NCBI RefSeq assembly: GCF_030070105.1
Contig: NZ_JASJOO010000002.1
Coordinates: 186,001-250,000, forward strand
Direction of reading: 5' to 3'
DNA length: 64,000 nucleotides
DNA from: Bermanella sp. WJH001
GTDB taxonomy: Bacteria; Pseudomonadota; Gammaproteobacteria; Pseudomonadales; Oceanobacteraceae
Below the pieces are notes generated by a model. That model made no database searches and was not told the DNA's origin. It saw nothing but the letters and a program-made list of their open reading frames with translations. The position numbers and the translations under genes are program-made. This document shows, piece after piece, positions 8,601 through 18,190 of this stretch. Position 1 is the stretch's first letter. Every line of letters begins with the position of its first letter.

Positions 8601-8768
8601 AGAAGCTACTCATATACAGGATTATGCTGATTATAACGAACAACAGACTCATTTTCAGTTACTGATTACGGATATTCAGGGCCAGTCATTAAGGTGCACA
8701 TAGCTCAGCAGGTACTTATAAGGCATCTATACTAATAAAGTTGTCTGGTGTAAGGAACGTGAATTATT

Positions 8769-11210
8769 GTGGCCTCAAGCGAATCATTATTAATTCAAGC
8801 AGCGGATGCAATGGATCTAAAGTGGGCGTATTTAGATTCAAATATCCAATATCAGCAAGTAAGCCCCCAATACTGTATGTGGCATGGCACAACACAAGCC
8901 AGTATTTTAGGGGTGCCAGCCACTGACCTGTTAAGTAAAGAGATGGTGGAGCGGTTAATGCCATATTGGCAAAAAGCGCTGTCTGGCGAAACCGCTACTT
9001 TCTCAGGTTACATAAAGTTATTAGACGCTCCGTTTGAGTCTTTTGTGAAGGCCACATATCTTCCACGCTTAGATCCGAATAGTCAGGCGGTTATGGGTTT
9101 TTATGTTTTTTATGAGGATCTAACCCAAGATAATAAAGCCATGAACACGCTTCGTAAGCTGCATATGATTACGGCCAATATGCAGCTTACGTTGGATGAT
9201 AAAATTATTAAAATTCTCAGTTTAGGCATAGAAGTATTTGAACTGCCCATTGCCTTGGTTAGCCATATTACCGGTGAGCACTATGAGGTGATGTATTCAG
9301 TTGTTCCCGATGATGCAGTTAAGCCTGGGGATACCTTTGATTTGGGCGGCACATATTGCTCTCATACTCTTCGCGCGAATGGTCCCACCTCCTTTCATCA
9401 TGCCGGTGAAAGCTATATCAATACACATCCATGTTATAAAAATTTTGGTTTAGAAAGTTACATTGGTATCCCTATCTTTGTGAACAATGAGCGTTATGGC
9501 ACTTTGAGTTTCTCAAGTCCTGATGTCCATGAAACGGTGTTTGCAGAGCATGAATATGAGCTTATTCGATTATTTTCTCAGTGGATCGGAAACGAACTGG
9601 GCCGAGCAAAAGCGTTATCGGAGTTGGATCAACAAGCTCGCCTACTTGATGTGATGAGTAAACAAGCCCGTATTGGAACGTGGGAGCTCAATATCAAAGA
9701 CTCTGCACTATTTTGGTCGCAAATGACAAAAGAAATACACGAGGTTGATGACGGTTTTACGCCTCAGTTGGATCAAGCAATTCACTTTTACAAAGAAGGC
9801 CCAAGCAGGGATCGAATAGAGGAAGCAGTCGAGCGTGCGGTTGCCACGGGTGAGTCTTGGGATATCGATACACAGCTGGTGACAGCCAAAGGCAATTTGA
9901 TTTGGGTGAATGCCATGGGACAAACTGAATTTATTGATGGCGAATGCGTGAGGTTGTTTGGCTCGTTTCAAGATATTGATGAGCGTATAAAAAATCGAAT
10001 AGAGCTAGAAAAGGCAAAAGTTCAAGCAGAGGCCGCGGCAAAATCAAAAAGTGAGTTTTTGGCAAATATGAGCCATGAAATTCGAACACCAATGAACGGT
10101 GTCTTTGGCATGCTGAATACCGTACTTAATACATCCTTGACCGATAAGCAGCGATATCAGTTAGGGCTGGCCCGCAGTAGTGCGCAATCATTGTTAACTT
10201 TAATTAATGATATTTTAGATTTTTCAAAAGTAGATGCAGGCAAACTCGATTTAGAATCCATCGATTTTGATTTATATGCATTTTTAAAAGATGTGAGTTC
10301 CATGATGTTACCCTTAATCGATGAGAAGGGTCTGATACTCAAAGAACGTTTTCATGAACTTAAGGGAATTAAATTAAGAGGGGATCCAAATCGGCTTCGG
10401 CAAATACTGACAAACCTGATTGGAAATGCAATTAAATTTACCCCCAGTGGAATCATTACATTAGAAGTCTCGGTTAATCAAAAAGAGGGTTATCTCTTAT
10501 GTTGCTTTAAAGTGATTGATACTGGGATTGGTATTGCGTCTGACAAATTAGAAGGGTTATCAGAAGCGTTTACTCAAGCCGATGCGTCAACCACCCGAAG
10601 ATTTGGGGGCACAGGCTTAGGTTTAGCAATTGTAAAAAGTTTATGCCAACTAATGGAGGGTGATTTAAGTATTCAAAGTGAGCTTGGGAAAGGCAGCTGT
10701 TTTGAAGCTAGAGTTTGCCTTGGGCTGGCAACAAATAAACAGGCTACAACTGCTAAAGCACAATCGACCCTTGTTCATGGTGATATTCCAATAGCTACAC
10801 CGCTCCAAGGGAATAATAAGATTATTGATCAGCGTGCGCGAATTTTATTGGTCGAAGATAACTTTATAAACCAAGAGGTGGCAAAAGAGCAGTTGGGGCA
10901 GATTTCACTGTACGCGGATATTGCCGTAAATGGCCGAGAGGCGATTGATATGCTTAATCAATCAAAAGAAAAACCATATCAATTAATTTTAATGGACTGT
11001 CAGATGCCTGAGCTGGATGGCTATGAGGCCACAAAGATTATTCGTACAGGAGGTGCAGGTAAAGAATACAAAAATGTCGCCATAGTGGCACTCACAGCAA
11101 ACGCCATGGTAGGGGATAAAGAAAAATGCTTAGCCTCTGGGATGAATGACTATTTAAGCAAGCCATTTGATATCGACGAATTAAGAGGTGTCTTGCAAAA
11201 ATACTTGTGA
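8769..11210 (+). CDS. Hybrid sensor histidine kinase (PAS-GAF-PAS-HisKA-HATPase-REC)
   Basis: The 813-residue soluble protein has, in order, a PAS-like domain (about 15-135), a GAF domain (150-275, with GGTYCSHTLRANGP), a second PAS (285-415), a HisKA domain with ANMSHEIRTPMNG near residue 435, an HATPase with NLIGNAIKFT, DTGIGI and FGGTGLGLAI, and a C-terminal receiver (690-812) with LILMDCQMPELDG and LSKPF. No HPt domain is fused, so phosphate probably passes to a separate HPt protein. No membrane segment is seen. It begins on GTG at 8769, with AAGGA a rather long twelve bases upstream. It stands alone, divergent from hisA, so its target is unknown. Confidence 0.88.
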   Translation: MASSESLLIQAADAMDLKWAYLDSNIQYQQVSPQYCMWHGTTQASILGVPATDLLSKEMVERLMPYWQKALSGETATFSGYIKLLDAPFESFVKATYLPRLDPNSQAVMGFYVFYEDLTQDNKAMNTLRKLHMITANMQLTLDDKIIKILSLGIEVFELPIALVSHITGEHYEVMYSVVPDDAVKPGDTFDLGGTYCSHTLRANGPTSFHHAGESYINTHPCYKNFGLESYIGIPIFVNNERYGTLSFSSPDVHETVFAEHEYELIRLFSQWIGNELGRAKALSELDQQARLLDVMSKQARIGTWELNIKDSALFWSQMTKEIHEVDDGFTPQLDQAIHFYKEGPSRDRIEEAVERAVATGESWDIDTQLVTAKGNLIWVNAMGQTEFIDGECVRLFGSFQDIDERIKNRIELEKAKVQAEAAAKSKSEFLANMSHEIRTPMNGVFGMLNTVLNTSLTDKQRYQLGLARSSAQSLLTLINDILDFSKVDAGKLDLESIDFDLYAFLKDVSSMMLPLIDEKGLILKERFHELKGIKLRGDPNRLRQILTNLIGNAIKFTPSGIITLEVSVNQKEGYLLCCFKVIDTGIGIASDKLEGLSEAFTQADASTTRRFGGTGLGLAIVKSLCQLMEGDLSIQSELGKGSCFEARVCLGLATNKQATTAKAQSTLVHGDIPIATPLQGNNKIIDQRARILLVEDNFINQEVAKEQLGQISLYADIAVNGREAIDMLNQSKEKPYQLILMDCQMPELDGYEATKIIRTGGAGKEYKNVAIVALTANAMVGDKEKCLASGMNDYLSKPFDIDELRGVLQKYL

Positions 11211-11309
11211 CGCTTGAATTGGCCAAAAAAGCTAGAATCTACAAGGTGAATCCTATAAGCTTCACGGCCGCAAATTTTGGCTGATTTTTAGCCGCCAAAG
11301 AGAGATGTT

Positions 11310-12719
11310 ATGAGCTTTGATTCCCTGGGTTTATCACCGCATATTTTACAAGCCCTTAAAGAAAAGGGTTACACGGAAGCAAGCCCCATTCAAAGCCAAG
11401 CTATTCCTGCCGTGCTCAGTGGTAAAGACGTTATGGCCGCGGCACAAACCGGCACAGGCAAGACGGCGGGATTTACCTTACCTATTCTTCAGCGTCTGCT
11501 CGAAGGTAAAAAAGCTAAAAGTAACCATATTCGAGCATTAGTATTAACGCCTACTCGTGAACTGGCTCAGCAGGTTGCAGATAACGTAGCAACCTATTCT
11601 CATTACTTACCCTTAAATAGTACAGTTGTTTACGGTGGCGTGAAAATCAACCCTCAAATGATGCGCTTAAGGGGAGGGGTTGATGTTTTGGTGGCAACAC
11701 CGGGTCGTTTACTGGATTTGTACAGCCAAAATGCAATCAAATTCAGCCAACTAGAGATGCTCGTACTTGATGAAGCTGATCGTATGTTGGATATGGGCTT
11801 TATTCACGATCTAAAGAAAATACTCGCCTTGTTGCCTAAAGACAGGCAGAACCTTTTATTCTCGGCTACTTTTTCTGAGCAAATCAAAGATCTGGCCAAA
11901 TCTATGGTGAATAACCCGGTTGAGATCTCAGTTAGCCCAGCCAATAGTACTGCTAAGACAGTTAAGCAGTGGATTTACCCAAGTGACAGGAAGACCAAGC
12001 CAGAGTTATTGTCTTATTTAATTAAGACCAATAACTGGGAGCAAGTGTTGGTTTTCTCACGCACTAAACATGGTGCGAATAAACTAACTAAGTTTTTAGA
12101 ATCAGAAAATATATCAGCCGCAGCCATTCATGGTAATAAGAGCCAAGGGGCTCGTACGCGAGCGCTTGAGACGTTTAAAAGCGGTGAAATACGAGTGCTG
12201 GTAGCGACTGATATTGCCGCACGTGGTATCGACATTGATCAGCTTCCTCAGGTGGTTAACTTTGATTTGCCTAATGTGGCAGAGGATTATGTTCATCGAA
12301 TTGGTCGTACAGGTCGCGCAGGTGCAACGGGTCAGGCGGTTTCACTGGTTAGCCATGATGAATTTAAAGAGCTAAGTGCGATTGAGCGTTTGATTGGCCG
12401 TGTGCTTGATCGTGAATTTATTATTGGTTATGAACCCGTTAATAATCTACCTGAGTCCCGTTTAGATACACGTCCAATCAAACCTAAAAAGCCGAAGAAA
12501 CAAAAAGCGCCTAAATCAGAGCATCAAGATGGCCAGCGCAGTGGTGAGGCAAAAAGAGGTCATAAACCACAAGGTAAAAATAAACAGCACGTGGCCAAGG
12601 GTACATCTAAGGCCGGTGCGGGTCAGTCTGCTGGCAAGCGAAAACCTGCCTCTAATGGCGCTAAGAAGCCGTCAGCTAGCATGCCTAGGGGCCGTAAGCC
12701 TCAAGGGGCGTCCAAGTGA
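11310..12719 (+). CDS. rhlE: ATP-dependent RNA helicase RhlE
   Basis: A 469-residue DEAD-box helicase with all core motifs: [64 protein letters not shown] and [10 protein letters not shown]. The last 80 residues are a lysine/arginine-rich, low-complexity tail ([12 protein letters not shown]) that typically anchors RhlE to RNA. RhlE remodels RNA in ribosome assembly and degradation. The gene is next to a cold-shock gene in convergent orientation, sharing the paired terminators between them; cold-linked regulation is plausible but not shown. Confidence 0.94.
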   Translation: MSFDSLGLSPHILQALKEKGYTEASPIQSQAIPAVLSGKDVMAAAQTGTGKTAGFTLPILQRLLEGKKAKSNHIRALVLTPTRELAQQVADNVATYSHYLPLNSTVVYGGVKINPQMMRLRGGVDVLVATPGRLLDLYSQNAIKFSQLEMLVLDEADRMLDMGFIHDLKKILALLPKDRQNLLFSATFSEQIKDLAKSMVNNPVEISVSPANSTAKTVKQWIYPSDRKTKPELLSYLIKTNNWEQVLVFSRTKHGANKLTKFLESENISAAAIHGNKSQGARTRALETFKSGEIRVLVATDIAARGIDIDQLPQVVNFDLPNVAEDYVHRIGRTGRAGATGQAVSLVSHDEFKELSAIERLIGRVLDREFIIGYEPVNNLPESRLDTRPIKPKKPKKQKAPKSEHQDGQRSGEAKRGHKPQGKNKQHVAKGTSKAGAGQSAGKRKPASNGAKKPSASMPRGRKPQGASK

Positions 12720-12738
12720 TTGGATGTTAAACATGAAA

Positions 12739-12763
12739 ATAGGGCTTAAAGCCCTATTTTTTT
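12739..12763 (+). terminator. Rho-independent terminator of rhlE
   Basis: A stem of AATAGGGCTT pairing with AAGCCCTATT is followed by a run of seven T, starting about 20 bases after the rhlE stop codon. Confidence 0.9.
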
Positions 12764-12782
12764 GCCTTAAATAACAGGCATA

Positions 12783-12816
12783 AAAAAAGGGTAAGATTAA
12801 AATCTTACCCTTTTTT
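12783..12816 (-). terminator. Bidirectional terminator, cold-shock gene
   Basis: A stem of GGGTAAGATT and AATCTTACCC is flanked by A-runs on one side and T-runs on the other, so it can stop the minus-strand cold-shock transcript and any plus-strand read-through of rhlE. Confidence 0.9.
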
Positions 12817-12850
12817 CTTTCAAGCTTTACCTTGCGGTAAACACTGAACC

Positions 12851-13057
12851 TTATAGAGGAACGATGTTTTCAGCTTGAGGACCTTTTTGGCCTTGAGTTA
12901 CAGTGAACTCAACTTTTTGACCTTCAGTCAAAGTTTTGAAGCCAGTACCAGTGATCGCACGGAAGTGAGCGAAAACGTCAGGGCCGTTTTCTTGTTCGAT
13001 GAAACCAAAACCTTTAGCTTCGTTGAACCATTTTACAGTGCCAGTAACAGTAGACAT
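12851..13057 (-). CDS. Cold-shock domain protein (CspA family)
   Basis: The 68-residue protein is a single OB-fold RNA/single-strand DNA chaperone. RNP1 is visible as KGFGFIEQ at residues 15-22 and RNP2 as VFAHF at 28-32, with the starting [13 protein letters not shown] typical of the family. One departure is FRAI in place of the usual FSAI after the VFAH motif. An ideal sigma-70 promoter lies about 150 bases upstream, leaving a long untranslated leader like that of cold-inducible csp genes. Whether it is cold-induced or constitutive cannot be told from sequence. Confidence 0.95.
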   Translation of the reverse strand: MSTVTGTVKWFNEAKGFGFIEQENGPDVFAHFRAITGTGFKTLTEGQKVEFTVTQGQKGPQAENIVPL

Positions 13058-13205
13058 AATAATATCCAGATTTTTCAGTGTAATTTAGTCTGCAAGCAGA
13101 CGAGTTTTGCTGGAAGTTTTTGCTTTGAATTATGAAAACAGGTACGAAGACTAAAAACAGGACATCGCAGTGGTGTACATAAATATAAGACTTACTTTCA
13201 AGCTA

Positions 13206-13240
13206 GACTGAATTATATGCAGGCCTGAGCACTTGTCAAC
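13206..13240 (-). promoter_or_regulatory. Consensus sigma-70 promoter of the cold-shock gene
   Basis: On the minus strand a perfect TTGACA (13235-13240) and a perfect TATAAT (13213-13218) are separated by 16 bases. The predicted start near 13206 gives a leader of about 150 bases, the size range of thermosensing cspA leaders. The rest of the 13058-13380 gap holds this leader and the acyltransferase terminator. Confidence 0.85.
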
Positions 13241-13348
13241 GTATCCTTGGCTTAATCTGGCCAATATTCCATTTAAATTTCGAAAAGCGTCTAAATCCGG
13301 TGTTTCACGGGGTAATGTGATCACAATAACAGGTAAATGAAGAAAACT

Positions 13349-13371
13349 GAGCTTAGGAGGACCCTAAGCTC
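13349..13371 (-). terminator. Terminator of the acyltransferase gene
   Basis: A 9-bp stem (13349-13357 with 13363-13371) lies just past the stop of the minus-strand acyltransferase and is followed on that strand by AGTTTTCTT. Confidence 0.65.
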
Positions 13372-13380
13372 ATGCCGTTA

Positions 13381-14331
13381 TTAACCCTTAGCAAACTGAG
13401 GGTTACGGGCTTTAATACTGCGAGCATGTTGCGACAGTAATCGTTCAATATCTAAGTCTTTTTGCTGCCAAAGCTCAGTAACCCAATTCTGAATTTCTTC
13501 TTTAAGAGCAGGGTCATTTAGATAGTCCCCTTGGCTAAAATGGGCAGGAATTGGGGTTGAATTCACTTCTACTAAAATATGATCAATGCGCCCACACATC
13601 ATATCCCAAAAAGTGGGTGTGTGGCCTGGGTAGACGATTGTTGCATTACTCAGTGCGTTAAATTTGTCACCAAGTGCTTGGATTGTAAATGCAATTCCAC
13701 CGGCTTTTGGTTTGAGTAGATGTTTGTAAGGTGATTTTTGCGCTTTGTGTTTGTCGCTGGTAAAACGCGTGCCTTCTAAAAAGTTCATTACAGTGGATGG
13801 TTTACGGGAAAACTTCTCACAGGCTTTTTGCGTTTCTTTTATATCATCACCTGCTTTTTCTGGGTGTTGAGCTAAAAACTCTTTTGAATAGCGACGCATA
13901 AACGGAAAATCCAATGCCCACCATGCTTGCCCGACAATGGGCACATATAACAGCTCTTTTTTAATGAAAAATTTTACAAAAGGGGCTTTTTTATGAAACA
14001 GCTGATACAGCACAAATATATCAACCCAGCTTTGATGGTTGGCGGTTAATAAGTACCAGTCTTTCATGTTTAGCTGATCGGCACCGCTGATATTCCACTT
14101 AGGCTGATAAACCCAGTTTATCCACCACAAAATACCCTCTAACCACATGCTTGAAATAAATGTGATGCATGGGTCAACGAGGTGCTGCACCACTTTTTGA
14201 GGCATGACTAATTTGGGTAGTATGGCAGCAAAAAGAAACACGCCTAAAAGCATGGTGTGTGCAACCAGTGCAATGGCACTTATAACACCTACCATATGGT
14301 ATCGAATTTTATTTAGCATGATGGCATCCAT
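13381..14331 (-). CDS. YihG-type membrane acyltransferase (PlsC superfamily)
   Basis: The 316-residue inner-membrane protein carries the HX4D acyltransferase motif as NHQSWVD (H99, D104) and the glycerol-phosphate binding motif FLEGTR at 185-190. An N-terminal hydrophobic segment around residues 12-42 anchors it. Length and the sequence around IKKELLYVPIVGQAWWALDFPFMRR match the YihG/YihG-like branch, which acts as a lysophospholipid acyltransferase with an acyl preference distinct from PlsC. An ATG four codons in is an alternative start. Confidence 0.88.
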   Translation of the reverse strand: MDAIMLNKIRYHMVGVISAIALVAHTMLLGVFLFAAILPKLVMPQKVVQHLVDPCITFISSMWLEGILWWINWVYQPKWNISGADQLNMKDWYLLTANHQSWVDIFVLYQLFHKKAPFVKFFIKKELLYVPIVGQAWWALDFPFMRRYSKEFLAQHPEKAGDDIKETQKACEKFSRKPSTVMNFLEGTRFTSDKHKAQKSPYKHLLKPKAGGIAFTIQALGDKFNALSNATIVYPGHTPTFWDMMCGRIDHILVEVNSTPIPAHFSQGDYLNDPALKEEIQNWVTELWQQKDLDIERLLSQHARSIKARNPQFAKG

Positions 14332-14424
14332 AGAGTCACAGTCCTTTGGCTATACGGTGGAATGAATTTGTCAGATCATATAATGCTTACATAGTATTAT
14401 GACAATAGTAAAACATAATTTATG

Positions 14425-14760
14425 TCATACGTTTTGGCTATAAAACACGGCAAAACCAAACCAAGATGCCACTAAAAGCCCCCATGGTAACCAGTTGAAT
14501 GGGGAGTGATCTTGTTGACTTGCCTCAGCTGTCGCCTGGGTTTCATTGGCTTTTTCTTTTAGCTCTTTTTTGGCTTGTTTGTTTTTTTCTCGCAACTTAG
14601 CTTTTTGTTGCTTTTTATATAGCTCGATTCCTTTAGCAATGCCTTGGGCAATGAGCTTACTTTGCTCTTTGGTTTGGCCTGGCTTTTGAGTGCCCTTGGT
14701 GATGGCTTCGGCTTCTTGTTGCGACTTCTCAGATACTGTTTGTTTCTTATATTTGGCCAT
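14425..14760 (-). CDS. DUF2956 family protein
   Basis: The 111-residue product is highly charged, with QKPGQTKEQSKLIAQGIAKG at residues 26-45, which I recall as the core of the gammaproteobacterial DUF2956 family. A lysine-rich coiled coil follows (KKQQKAKLREKNKQAKKE), then one C-terminal membrane helix (WLPWGLLVASWFGFAVF). The topology is therefore tail-anchored with a cytoplasmic basic domain. Function is unknown. Confidence 0.8.
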   Translation of the reverse strand: MAKYKKQTVSEKSQQEAEAITKGTQKPGQTKEQSKLIAQGIAKGIELYKKQQKAKLREKNKQAKKELKEKANETQATAEASQQDHSPFNWLPWGLLVASWFGFAVFYSQNV

Positions 14761-14822
14761 AATGTGTAACTTAACTTAAAAACAGTATATTGCCTGAAAA
14801 TGAATCATAGCGACAGCTACGG

Positions 14823-15785
14823 CTAGCGCTGAAAAATTTGTTTGGCTTTGTTTAAGCCAGCCCTTAATTTCCCAGCATGAAATGCAGGGAGAAAAGGGGC
14901 TGGGCGAATATTGGCATAAATACTCAGGCGAGATTGATGCTCAAGGGCGGCCCCGCGGCAGTGAAAGCCTCTAATGTCGGCAATAACGAGAGTATTGGCT
15001 TTCACAGGAAAAGAGGTTAATTGGCCATCACCTAGTGTGTTCAGCTCCTCATTACTAATACGAAACGCACCGCCTTTATTTTCTTTGCTGGCCTGAATGC
15101 TGCGCTTTTTTTCCCACTTTAAACGGCGGTTTGTCAGCCTGTGAGTGCCTGGGGCGTAATGGAAAGGCCCGTGTTCGGGTTTTACGTCTTCTAAAAAATA
15201 CCAAAGCTTAATAGCGCTATGAAACGTATCTCTGTGAATGGCTTTTTGGCTATCGGCATTGGTGTCTTCTGTGCCGTGAAATAACTTATAAAGATAATAC
15301 TTACTGGGGTCATGATAGGTGCCAGCAAATAAACAGGTTAAACGTTTGAGGCGTTTATTATTAATAAAAGAATGAGTAGCGTTGTGCTCAGCTTTAATGG
15401 CATAAAAACGATTTAGGGTATCGCCATCGTAGCGATCAAAGCCCCAGTCGAATGTATGCTTTTGACCAAACCCTTGATCACCATAGTTTTGAATAGGACT
15501 TCTAGTATCAATTGCTGTCATGGTGTTTTTCACTTCACTAACCAAGTTAGAGAATTCACTTTCAGATAAAAAATCCTCCAGTACCACAATGCCATCACGT
15601 TTGAATTGTTGAGATTCAATAGGGCGCATTAAACCGGCAACCTGAAAACGACGCAGTGCTAAAAAACCATTAGCCAAACGCATTCGAAAAGTATGAAGCC
15701 CTAGTGTATTCAAAATTGGGCTGCCAATAATTGGCAACGCAAAACTCTTATTACTGGTGAAGACTTTTAATAGGCCCGAAACCAT
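14823..15785 (-). CDS. Phytanoyl-CoA dioxygenase (PhyH) family protein
   Basis: The 320-residue product looks like a Fe(II)/2-oxoglutarate oxygenase of the PhyH family. The first two metal ligands are in AIHRDTFHS (HxD) and the third is likely the His of DIRGFHCRGAA, followed by RLSIYANIRP with the 2-oxoglutarate arginine. FKRDGIVVLEDFL near residue 63 is the typical N-terminal strand. The substrate cannot be read from sequence; relatives act on lipids and small metabolites. ATG at 15785 is preferred to an in-frame TTG at 15803 because AGGT precedes it. Confidence 0.8.
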   Translation of the reverse strand: MVSGLLKVFTSNKSFALPIIGSPILNTLGLHTFRMRLANGFLALRRFQVAGLMRPIESQQFKRDGIVVLEDFLSESEFSNLVSEVKNTMTAIDTRSPIQNYGDQGFGQKHTFDWGFDRYDGDTLNRFYAIKAEHNATHSFINNKRLKRLTCLFAGTYHDPSKYYLYKLFHGTEDTNADSQKAIHRDTFHSAIKLWYFLEDVKPEHGPFHYAPGTHRLTNRRLKWEKKRSIQASKENKGGAFRISNEELNTLGDGQLTSFPVKANTLVIADIRGFHCRGAALEHQSRLSIYANIRPAPFLPAFHAGKLRAGLNKAKQIFQR

Positions 15786-15875
15786 GACACAACCTAGATA
15801 CAAATGAGGCTGGGATTATATCGGTATGTTGACTTGCTAGGTAGTGTGTCATGATGGCAAAACTAAGGAGCCACT

Positions 15876-16886
15876 ATGAATACACAGGTTTGGTATACCC
15901 CAAAAGCAGGTGCCATCTCACGACTTACCCAGCGAACACAGCCATTGCTTGAATTAACCAATAACGAAGTATGTGTTGCGGTTAAAAGCATCGGTTTAAA
16001 CTTTGCCGATATATTTGCTATTACGGGGTTATATAGCGCTACACCACAAGGCGCATTTACACCGGGTTTGGAATACAGTGGTGAGGTTATCCAAAGCCGC
16101 AGTGCACAATACAAAGTGGGCGACAGGGTCATGGGTGTCACCCGTTTTGGCGGTTATAGCTCTGTGATTAATACGCCAGATAATTATTTAACGCCATTGC
16201 CATATGGTTGGAGTTATCAGCAGGGGGCAGCTTATTTAGTGCAAACACTCACAGCTTATTATGCCTTAACTGAATTGGGTCATATCAAACCTAATCAAAC
16301 GGTATTGATTCACAGTGCCGCCGGTGGTGTGGGGTTGCAAGCCATGAAACTAGTGAAAGCCATGGGAGCAAAACCAATTGGTACGGTGAGGTCTCGTAAT
16401 AAGGCAGAGTATTTAAAGAAGCTAGGTTTTAATGATGTGATGGTTCGTGAATCTAACTTTAAAAAACAATTACTGCAAAGCCAATACAAGTTTGATTTAG
16501 TGTTGGATGGTGTCGGGGGAGGCGTTCAAAAAGCGAGCTTTAATGCATTAAACCCAATGGGGCGATTAATTGTATTTGGTGCGGCGGAATTTACCCCTGG
16601 TAAAAATAGGCCCAATTATCTATCGGCTATTTTAAAATACCTAAAGCGCCCTAAATACGATGTGATGGACATGATCAGCGATAATAAATCCGTCATGGCA
16701 TTTAATCTTATTTGGTTGTGGGAGCAGGTGGATTATCTGTCACAACTTATTAGCGTTATGCAAACCATCGAAATCGCACCGCCGTATGTGGGGCATGAAT
16801 TTGATTTTAATGATGCAAAAGCCGCTATCGAATGTTTAAGGCAGGGGAATACCATTGGCAAAGTGGTATTGAATGTGGGGAGTTAA
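15876..16886 (+). CDS. VAT1-like zinc-free alcohol dehydrogenase/quinone reductase
   Basis: A 336-residue member of the medium-chain dehydrogenase/reductase superfamily. The nucleotide-binding turn is SAAGGVGLQAM near residue 148, with the AAxxGxGxxA pattern of NADPH-dependent quinone oxidoreductases, and the catalytic-zinc cysteine and histidine are absent. The segment IGLNFADIFAITGLYSATP is typical of the VAT1-like branch. It is divergent from the PhyH-like gene with a 90-base gap. The physiological substrate is unknown. Confidence 0.85.
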   Translation: MNTQVWYTPKAGAISRLTQRTQPLLELTNNEVCVAVKSIGLNFADIFAITGLYSATPQGAFTPGLEYSGEVIQSRSAQYKVGDRVMGVTRFGGYSSVINTPDNYLTPLPYGWSYQQGAAYLVQTLTAYYALTELGHIKPNQTVLIHSAAGGVGLQAMKLVKAMGAKPIGTVRSRNKAEYLKKLGFNDVMVRESNFKKQLLQSQYKFDLVLDGVGGGVQKASFNALNPMGRLIVFGAAEFTPGKNRPNYLSAILKYLKRPKYDVMDMISDNKSVMAFNLIWLWEQVDYLSQLISVMQTIEIAPPYVGHEFDFNDAKAAIECLRQGNTIGKVVLNVGS

Positions 16887-17005
16887 AGCCAGTATGGTTT
16901 TCTTTTTTTTGAGTGCGTAGCAAGGGGGCAGTAAGACCCTTTGATTAATATCGTCTTACTCGCGAAGGAACGTCACCCCCGAATGTTTTTGTCGGGTATT
17001 CATTC

Positions 17006-17369
17006 TCGCAAGTGCGACTACGAATGGCGTTAATTATTTGAGATTTTACATTCTGGATAATCAAAGCCAGCACGTTTCTTTCCCAAGGGGGAGGCCCCCT
17101 TAAAATCCCCCCTTCTCGGCGCGCAGTCCTAATCCTCAATTTCAAGGCTTTTATCTAGCAACACGGCCCAGATTGCAGGCAAACAATTATCATTTAAATA
17201 CAAATTGCTGAGGGATTGCCTGATTTGTATTTAACACACATTGTTATGCAATTAAACGTGCCTCGCTACGCGGTTGCTGCAAAGCCTTGTTATTTCGGGG
17301 ACATGCTAAAGCCGAATGGGTTGTTATCGTAACGCTTTTGACTGACGGTCAGTTACATCAAGCTGTAAT
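17006..17369. repeat. Tandem long repeat, copy 1
   Basis: About 364 bp starting TCGCAAGTGCG and ending AAGCTGTAAT, repeated 382 bases downstream with only scattered substitutions. It contains a conserved hairpin (17194-17205 with 17223-17234) and the G/C block AAGGGGGAGGCCCCCTT. No open frame is conserved between copies. Confidence 0.9.
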
Positions 17370-17388
17370 GAGGTTGCTTAAACCTAAT

Positions 17389-17750
17389 TCGCAAGTGCGT
17401 TTACGGATAGCGTTAATTATTTGAGATTTCACATTCTGGATAATCAAAGCCAGCACGTTTCTTTCCCAAGGGGGGAGCCCCCTTAAAATCCCCCTTCTCG
17501 GCGCGCAGTCCTAACCTCAATCTCAAGGCTTTTATCTAGCAACACGACCCAGACTGCAGGCAAACAGTTATCATTTAAAAACAAATTGCTGAGGGATTGC
17601 CTGATTTGTATTTAATAGACATTGTTATGCAATTAAACGTGCCTCGCTACGCGGTTGCTGTAAAGCCTTGTTATTTCGGGGACATGCTAAAGCCGAATGA
17701 GTTGTTATCGTTACGCTTTTGAGTGAAGGCCAGTTACATCAAGCTGTAAT
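17389..17750. repeat. Tandem long repeat, copy 2
   Basis: Second copy of the unit at 17006-17369, about 362 bp and roughly nine in ten positions identical by eye. The internal hairpin is kept with one mismatch. The module CATTCTGGATAATCAAAGCC at 17432 recurs in degenerate form at 56330. Confidence 0.9.
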
Positions 17751-17823
17751 TGGAGGATTTATAAGGGGATTTATTCAAATCATTCGCTGTGCTCTTGGTG
17801 TATGCAATCCAGCACCCGATCAA

Positions 17824-17866
17824 TTTTTAATGGGTTTGATTCTTTTCTGATGTGATTATTTCAAGT
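17824..17866. repeat. Dispersed repeat module (family 2)
   Basis: The stretch TTTAATGGGTTTGATTCTTT and its continuation to TATTTCAAG is a diverged copy of modules at 56561-56607 and 56813-56860. Confidence 0.65.
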
Positions 17867-17956
17867 AATTCCAAATTGCATAAAACGCCCAAATGATTAT
17901 TAAAAAGAGGGAGCATGTTTTGGTTTTGTCTGGGGAGGGTTGTCGGTTAACTTAAC

Positions 17957-17994
17957 CCGTTCGCACTGAGCGCGAGGAACGAGCAGTCGAAGTG
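17957..17994. repeat. Dispersed repeat module (family 3, CTGAGC/GTCGAAG type)
   Basis: CCGTTCGCACTGAGC followed by GAGGAACGAGCAGTCGAAG. Related copies occur at 56231-56270 and, in reverse orientation and shorter form, in the array at 63494-63711. Confidence 0.7.
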
Positions 17995-18142
17995 TGGTGA
18001 TGTAGTGGTAGGGTGATTTTGTGTGCATCCTAACTATATGAAAATTGCTGGGAAGATTATACACCTTAAAGGAATAACATATTCTCGCTTGGGATAAACT
18101 CAAAAAGTTGATGTTTATTTAAATTACTTTTCCCCATTAAAC

Positions 18143-18180
18143 AAAAAGCCCAAACACCTTTCATTGTTTGAGCTTTTTCT
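18143..18180 (-). terminator. Bidirectional terminator downstream of acnB
   Basis: An 11-bp stem with one mismatch (AAGCCCAAACA at 18146-18156, TGTTTGAGCTT at 18165-18175) is flanked by A-runs and T-runs. It is the likely end of the acnB transcript, placing the heptamer repeat inside the acnB 3' untranslated region. Confidence 0.8.
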
Positions 18181-18190
18181 TTTACGCTAA

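Noticed and set aside
16945-17145. 66-codon minus-strand open frame
   Set aside because: Lies within the tandem 364-bp repeat; the frame is not kept in the second copy.
17900-18103. 67-codon minus-strand open frame containing LRLLVPRAQCERVK
   Set aside because: The striking part is the translation of dispersed repeat family 3; no ribosome site.
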